Notes under the pieces: generated by a model | Database searches by the model: none | What the model was told of the DNA's origin: nothing | Seen by the model: only the letters and a program-made list of their open reading frames with translations | Source of the DNA: an uncultured Clostridia bacterium | Lineage (GTDB): Bacteria > Bacillota > Clostridia > TANB77 > CAG-508 | Assembly: GCA_934167735.1 (NCBI GenBank) | Contig: CAKPLV010000067.1 | Span: 1 to 5,568 of the forward strand | Direction of reading: 5' to 3' | Length of the DNA stretch: 5,568 bases | Part shown: piece by piece, positions 3,737-5,568 of the stretch | Position numbering within the stretch: the stretch's first letter is position 1 | Layout of the letters: every line of letters begins with the position of its first letter | Made by a program: the position numbers and the translations under genes

Positions 3737-5398
3737 ATGATGAATTTAGAGGATGTTGAAGATAAGTCAATATTGTTTCAAGATTTTTTTGAATGGCTAT
3801 TTGACGCAAAAAGTATTAAAAACAAAAACATTAACTTACATAGTGAAGTTGATCCTGTTTTATGTCCAAATTATTCTGATCCTAATATATATGCGCCAGA
3901 GCAAATATATGCATTTTTCAATACCAAATCAATGCAAAGACTTAATAGAGTTAGCCAACTTGGTCTAGCAATAAATGTTGATTCAAATTTATATCATAAT
4001 AGATTTGATCATTCAATTGGAGCATATAATAAAAAACTTGAGGAATTATTTTATAATTATCAAGATAAAGATTGGAAAACATTTATTGAGCAAAATGATA
4101 TGAAACTTTATTTAATTGCTGAATTAATAAAAATGGCTGGACATGATATTGGTCACTTACCTTTATCTCATGCATTAGAAATTCAAATCTTTGGTAAACG
4201 TGGCGTACATGAAACAATAGGTCAAAAAATAATGCTTGAAGATCCTGAAATTCATGATATTTTAGAAAATATAAGTCCAAAACTACCAGATATATTAAAA
4301 CAATTATATGAAAAAGATATATTAAATTTCAAACAACATGATGAAAGTAATTATGATGTTGATAGATTAGATTATTTAGTCAGAGATGCATTATATTTAG
4401 GAAAAATTAAACATCTACCTATAGAAAAATACAAATCAGTAAATATTTTAGCAGATGAAAATAATCAACCTAAAAAAAGAGAAGATAATAGTATTATAGA
4501 ATCATCAGATGGTCAACAAACAATTGATGTTTATGAAAATGAGTCATTAGATAATATTGAATCAGCTTTAAAAATAAGAGCTTTTCAATATAAAGATGTT
4601 TATGTTTCAGTACCTACACAAGTATATGAAACAGCAATTTCAAATTTCATAAGAGCTTTTTGGTCTTCAGACTGTAAAAATAATGAATTATATAAATTTA
4701 TAACTGATTTATCCAATAGCTGTCTAGGTGAAAATATCAATATTGAAGAATATAAAAAATGGGATGAAGTAAAATTTTATTCTGAATTATTACATGTTGC
4801 TGAGACAGCAAAAGATGAACATTTAAGAGATTTAGCAATAATGATACTTCCAACAATGAAGTCATTATTAACATTAACATATTCATTTCTAAATATGAAT
4901 AAAAAAACACATTCATATACAGATGAAGAAAAAAGATTTTTAAAAGAATTAAAATCTTTAATAAAATCTGATTCTGATTTAGCCAAAAAACTTAGAGATG
5001 ATAAATTCTTTATAAATAATATCATATTGTTAAATTCAGATTCACCATTTTTAGATACTTATGAAAAGAGCTTGGTAAATTCTTTTACATCAAAAATTAA
5101 ACCATACAAGAATAGTGAACCTATTTATATAAAAGATAAAAACAATAAAATATATGAGCTTTCTGAACATCCAGATAGTAAATATGTAAGAAACTCAAAA
5201 ACGCAAAAAATAGATACTGTTTTTGCCAATATTCCATATTTAAGATTTATGGGTGTATCTGAAGATTTAATAAATAAACTTACTAAATTCTATCCTGACA
5301 AACCTGATATGAGTTTTGAATCTTCTTCTAACAAAGAAGTTAATATGAGTCCAATAAAAGTTGGATCTAAAATTGAAGATAAATTTTTAGAGATATAA
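3737..5398 (+). CDS. HD-domain phosphohydrolase, SAMHD1/dGTPase-like
   Basis: This 553-residue protein has a metal-dependent HD phosphohydrolase core of the SAMHD1/dGTPase kind, whose known members remove triphosphate from deoxynucleotides. The metal ligands can be read in order: His92 in RFDHSIG, His136-Asp137 in AGHDIGH, and Asp209 in YDVDRLDYLVRD. His140, His145 (LPLSH) and His158-Glu159 align with further active-site residues of SAMHD1. The lead-in RLNRVSQLG (68-76) is also family-typical. ALKIRAFQYKDVYVS (277-291) resembles the helix that follows the core. Residues from about 310 to 553 are Lys/Asn/Ser-rich and not recognised. No membrane span or signal peptide is seen. AGGAGG (3726-3731) precedes two adjacent ATGs (3737 and 3740); either could be used. 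It has its own promoter and terminator, so it is monocistronic. True substrate is unknown; a role in nucleotide balance or phage defence is only a guess. Confidence 0.9.
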   Translation: MMNLEDVEDKSILFQDFFEWLFDAKSIKNKNINLHSEVDPVLCPNYSDPNIYAPEQIYAFFNTKSMQRLNRVSQLGLAINVDSNLYHNRFDHSIGAYNKKLEELFYNYQDKDWKTFIEQNDMKLYLIAELIKMAGHDIGHLPLSHALEIQIFGKRGVHETIGQKIMLEDPEIHDILENISPKLPDILKQLYEKDILNFKQHDESNYDVDRLDYLVRDALYLGKIKHLPIEKYKSVNILADENNQPKKREDNSIIESSDGQQTIDVYENESLDNIESALKIRAFQYKDVYVSVPTQVYETAISNFIRAFWSSDCKNNELYKFITDLSNSCLGENINIEEYKKWDEVKFYSELLHVAETAKDEHLRDLAIMILPTMKSLLTLTYSFLNMNKKTHSYTDEEKRFLKELKSLIKSDSDLAKKLRDDKFFINNIILLNSDSPFLDTYEKSLVNSFTSKIKPYKNSEPIYIKDKNNKIYELSEHPDSKYVRNSKTQKIDTVFANIPYLRFMGVSEDLINKLTKFYPDKPDMSFESSSNKEVNMSPIKVGSKIEDKFLEI

Positions 5399-5447
5399 AA
5401 AAAACATAAATTAAAATTACAATCTGTAGTTCTAGTTTATGTTTTTT
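5399..5447 (+). terminator. AT-rich hairpin terminator after the HD gene, probably bidirectional
   Basis: AAAAAACATAAA (5399-5410) pairs with TTTATGTTTTTT (5436-5447), directly after the TAA stop. In plus-strand RNA the pairing extends inward to C5420-G5426 with one A-C mismatch and two G-U pairs, leaving a loop of five bases. The A-rich left arm gives a U-rich end on the opposite strand, so it could also stop transcripts leaving the 5S gene. The G-U pairs favour the plus-strand form. Confidence 0.8.
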
Positions 5448-5453
5448 AAGTAT

Positions 5454-5461
5454 AAAAAAAA
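5454..5461 (-). terminator. T tract after 5S rRNA
   Basis: Eight T residues on the minus strand follow the 5S 3' sequence GTTGCCAG directly. Together with the closing 5S helix, or with the hairpin at 5399-5447, they probably end the rRNA transcript. The closing helix cannot be checked because the 5S 5' strand is outside the window. Confidence 0.5.
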
Positions 5462-5568
5462 CTGGCAACAACCTATTTTCCCAGCAGGGTAACCCGCAAG
5501 TATTTTTGGCACATTAGAGCTTGACTTCTGTGTTCGGCATGGGAACAGGTATTTCCTCTAAGTAATCG
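5461..5568 (-). rRNA. rrf: 5S ribosomal RNA, 5' end cut by window
   Basis: Read on the minus strand, this carries the 5S hallmarks: TTCCCATGCCGAACACAG (a loop C segment), then AAGTCAAGCTCTAATG and GCGGGTTACCCTGCTGGGA, with a 3' end GTTGTTGCCAGT ready to pair with the 5' terminus. About 108 of roughly 117 bases are present, so about 10 bases at the 5' end are missing. The 3' boundary is set by the T tract and is good to a few bases. The rest of the rRNA operon would lie to the right. It is convergent with the HD-domain gene. Confidence 0.95.

Noticed and set aside
4083..5025. Minus-strand open frames of 65 and 82 codons inside the HD gene
   Set aside because: The HD frame carries clear catalytic motifs across this region. 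The antisense frames have no recognisable motif or ribosome binding site.
568..5398. UGA reassignment, since no gene here ends in TGA
   Set aside because: Seven complete genes is a small sample in an AT-rich genome that prefers TAA. Tryptophan is written TGG at the places checked (for example secE WPTP), and no in-frame TGA was found.

Overview
The window is AT-rich bacterial chromosome. The gene order rpmG-secE-nusG-rplK-rplA-(leader)-rplJ, strong AGGAGG-type ribosome binding sites, an L10 leader with an intrinsic attenuator, a four-cysteine L33 and a single-membrane-span SecE point to a low-GC Gram-positive (Bacillota, most likely Clostridia or a related gut lineage). No species is claimed. 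All complete genes end in TAA or TAG.

Layout. Positions 1-3044 hold a compact minus-strand operon of core information-processing genes, read right to left: rpmG (2764-2928), secE (2392-2736), nusG (1752-2285), rplK (1305-1733), rplA (568-1251) and rplJ (1-433, its 3' end outside the window). A consensus promoter lies at 3006-3034 with a perfect 19-bp palindrome at the predicted transcription start. Two internal control points are visible in the RNA: a small two-helix element just before the rplA ribosome binding site that resembles an L1 binding site, and the L10 leader with terminator and antiterminator before rplJ. Upstream, also on the minus strand, is a flavin reductase-like gene (3045-3623) with its own promoter. 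A plus-strand gene diverges from it (3737-5398) and encodes a 553-residue HD-domain phosphohydrolase of SAMHD1/dGTPase type. It ends in a long AT-rich hairpin terminator facing the 3' end of a minus-strand 5S rRNA (5461-5568, 5' end outside), so the right edge is the tail of an rRNA operon.

The operon genes make large-subunit proteins (L33, L11, L1, L10), a translocon subunit (SecE) and an elongation factor (NusG). The two RNA elements would let L1 and the L10 complex tune their own synthesis. The flavin reductase and HD genes have no evident link to the operon or to each other beyond sharing a short divergent promoter region.

The most unusual feature is secE. Its acidic Ser/Asn/Thr/Glu-rich tail is cut by an in-frame TAA, yet the same frame continues for 31 more codons of the same composition and stops exactly at the nusG ribosome binding site. 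This looks like a nonsense mutation, a sequence error or readthrough in an already unusual SecE tail. No CRISPR array, insertion sequence, tRNA or phage gene is seen. No wholly new multi-gene system is evident.
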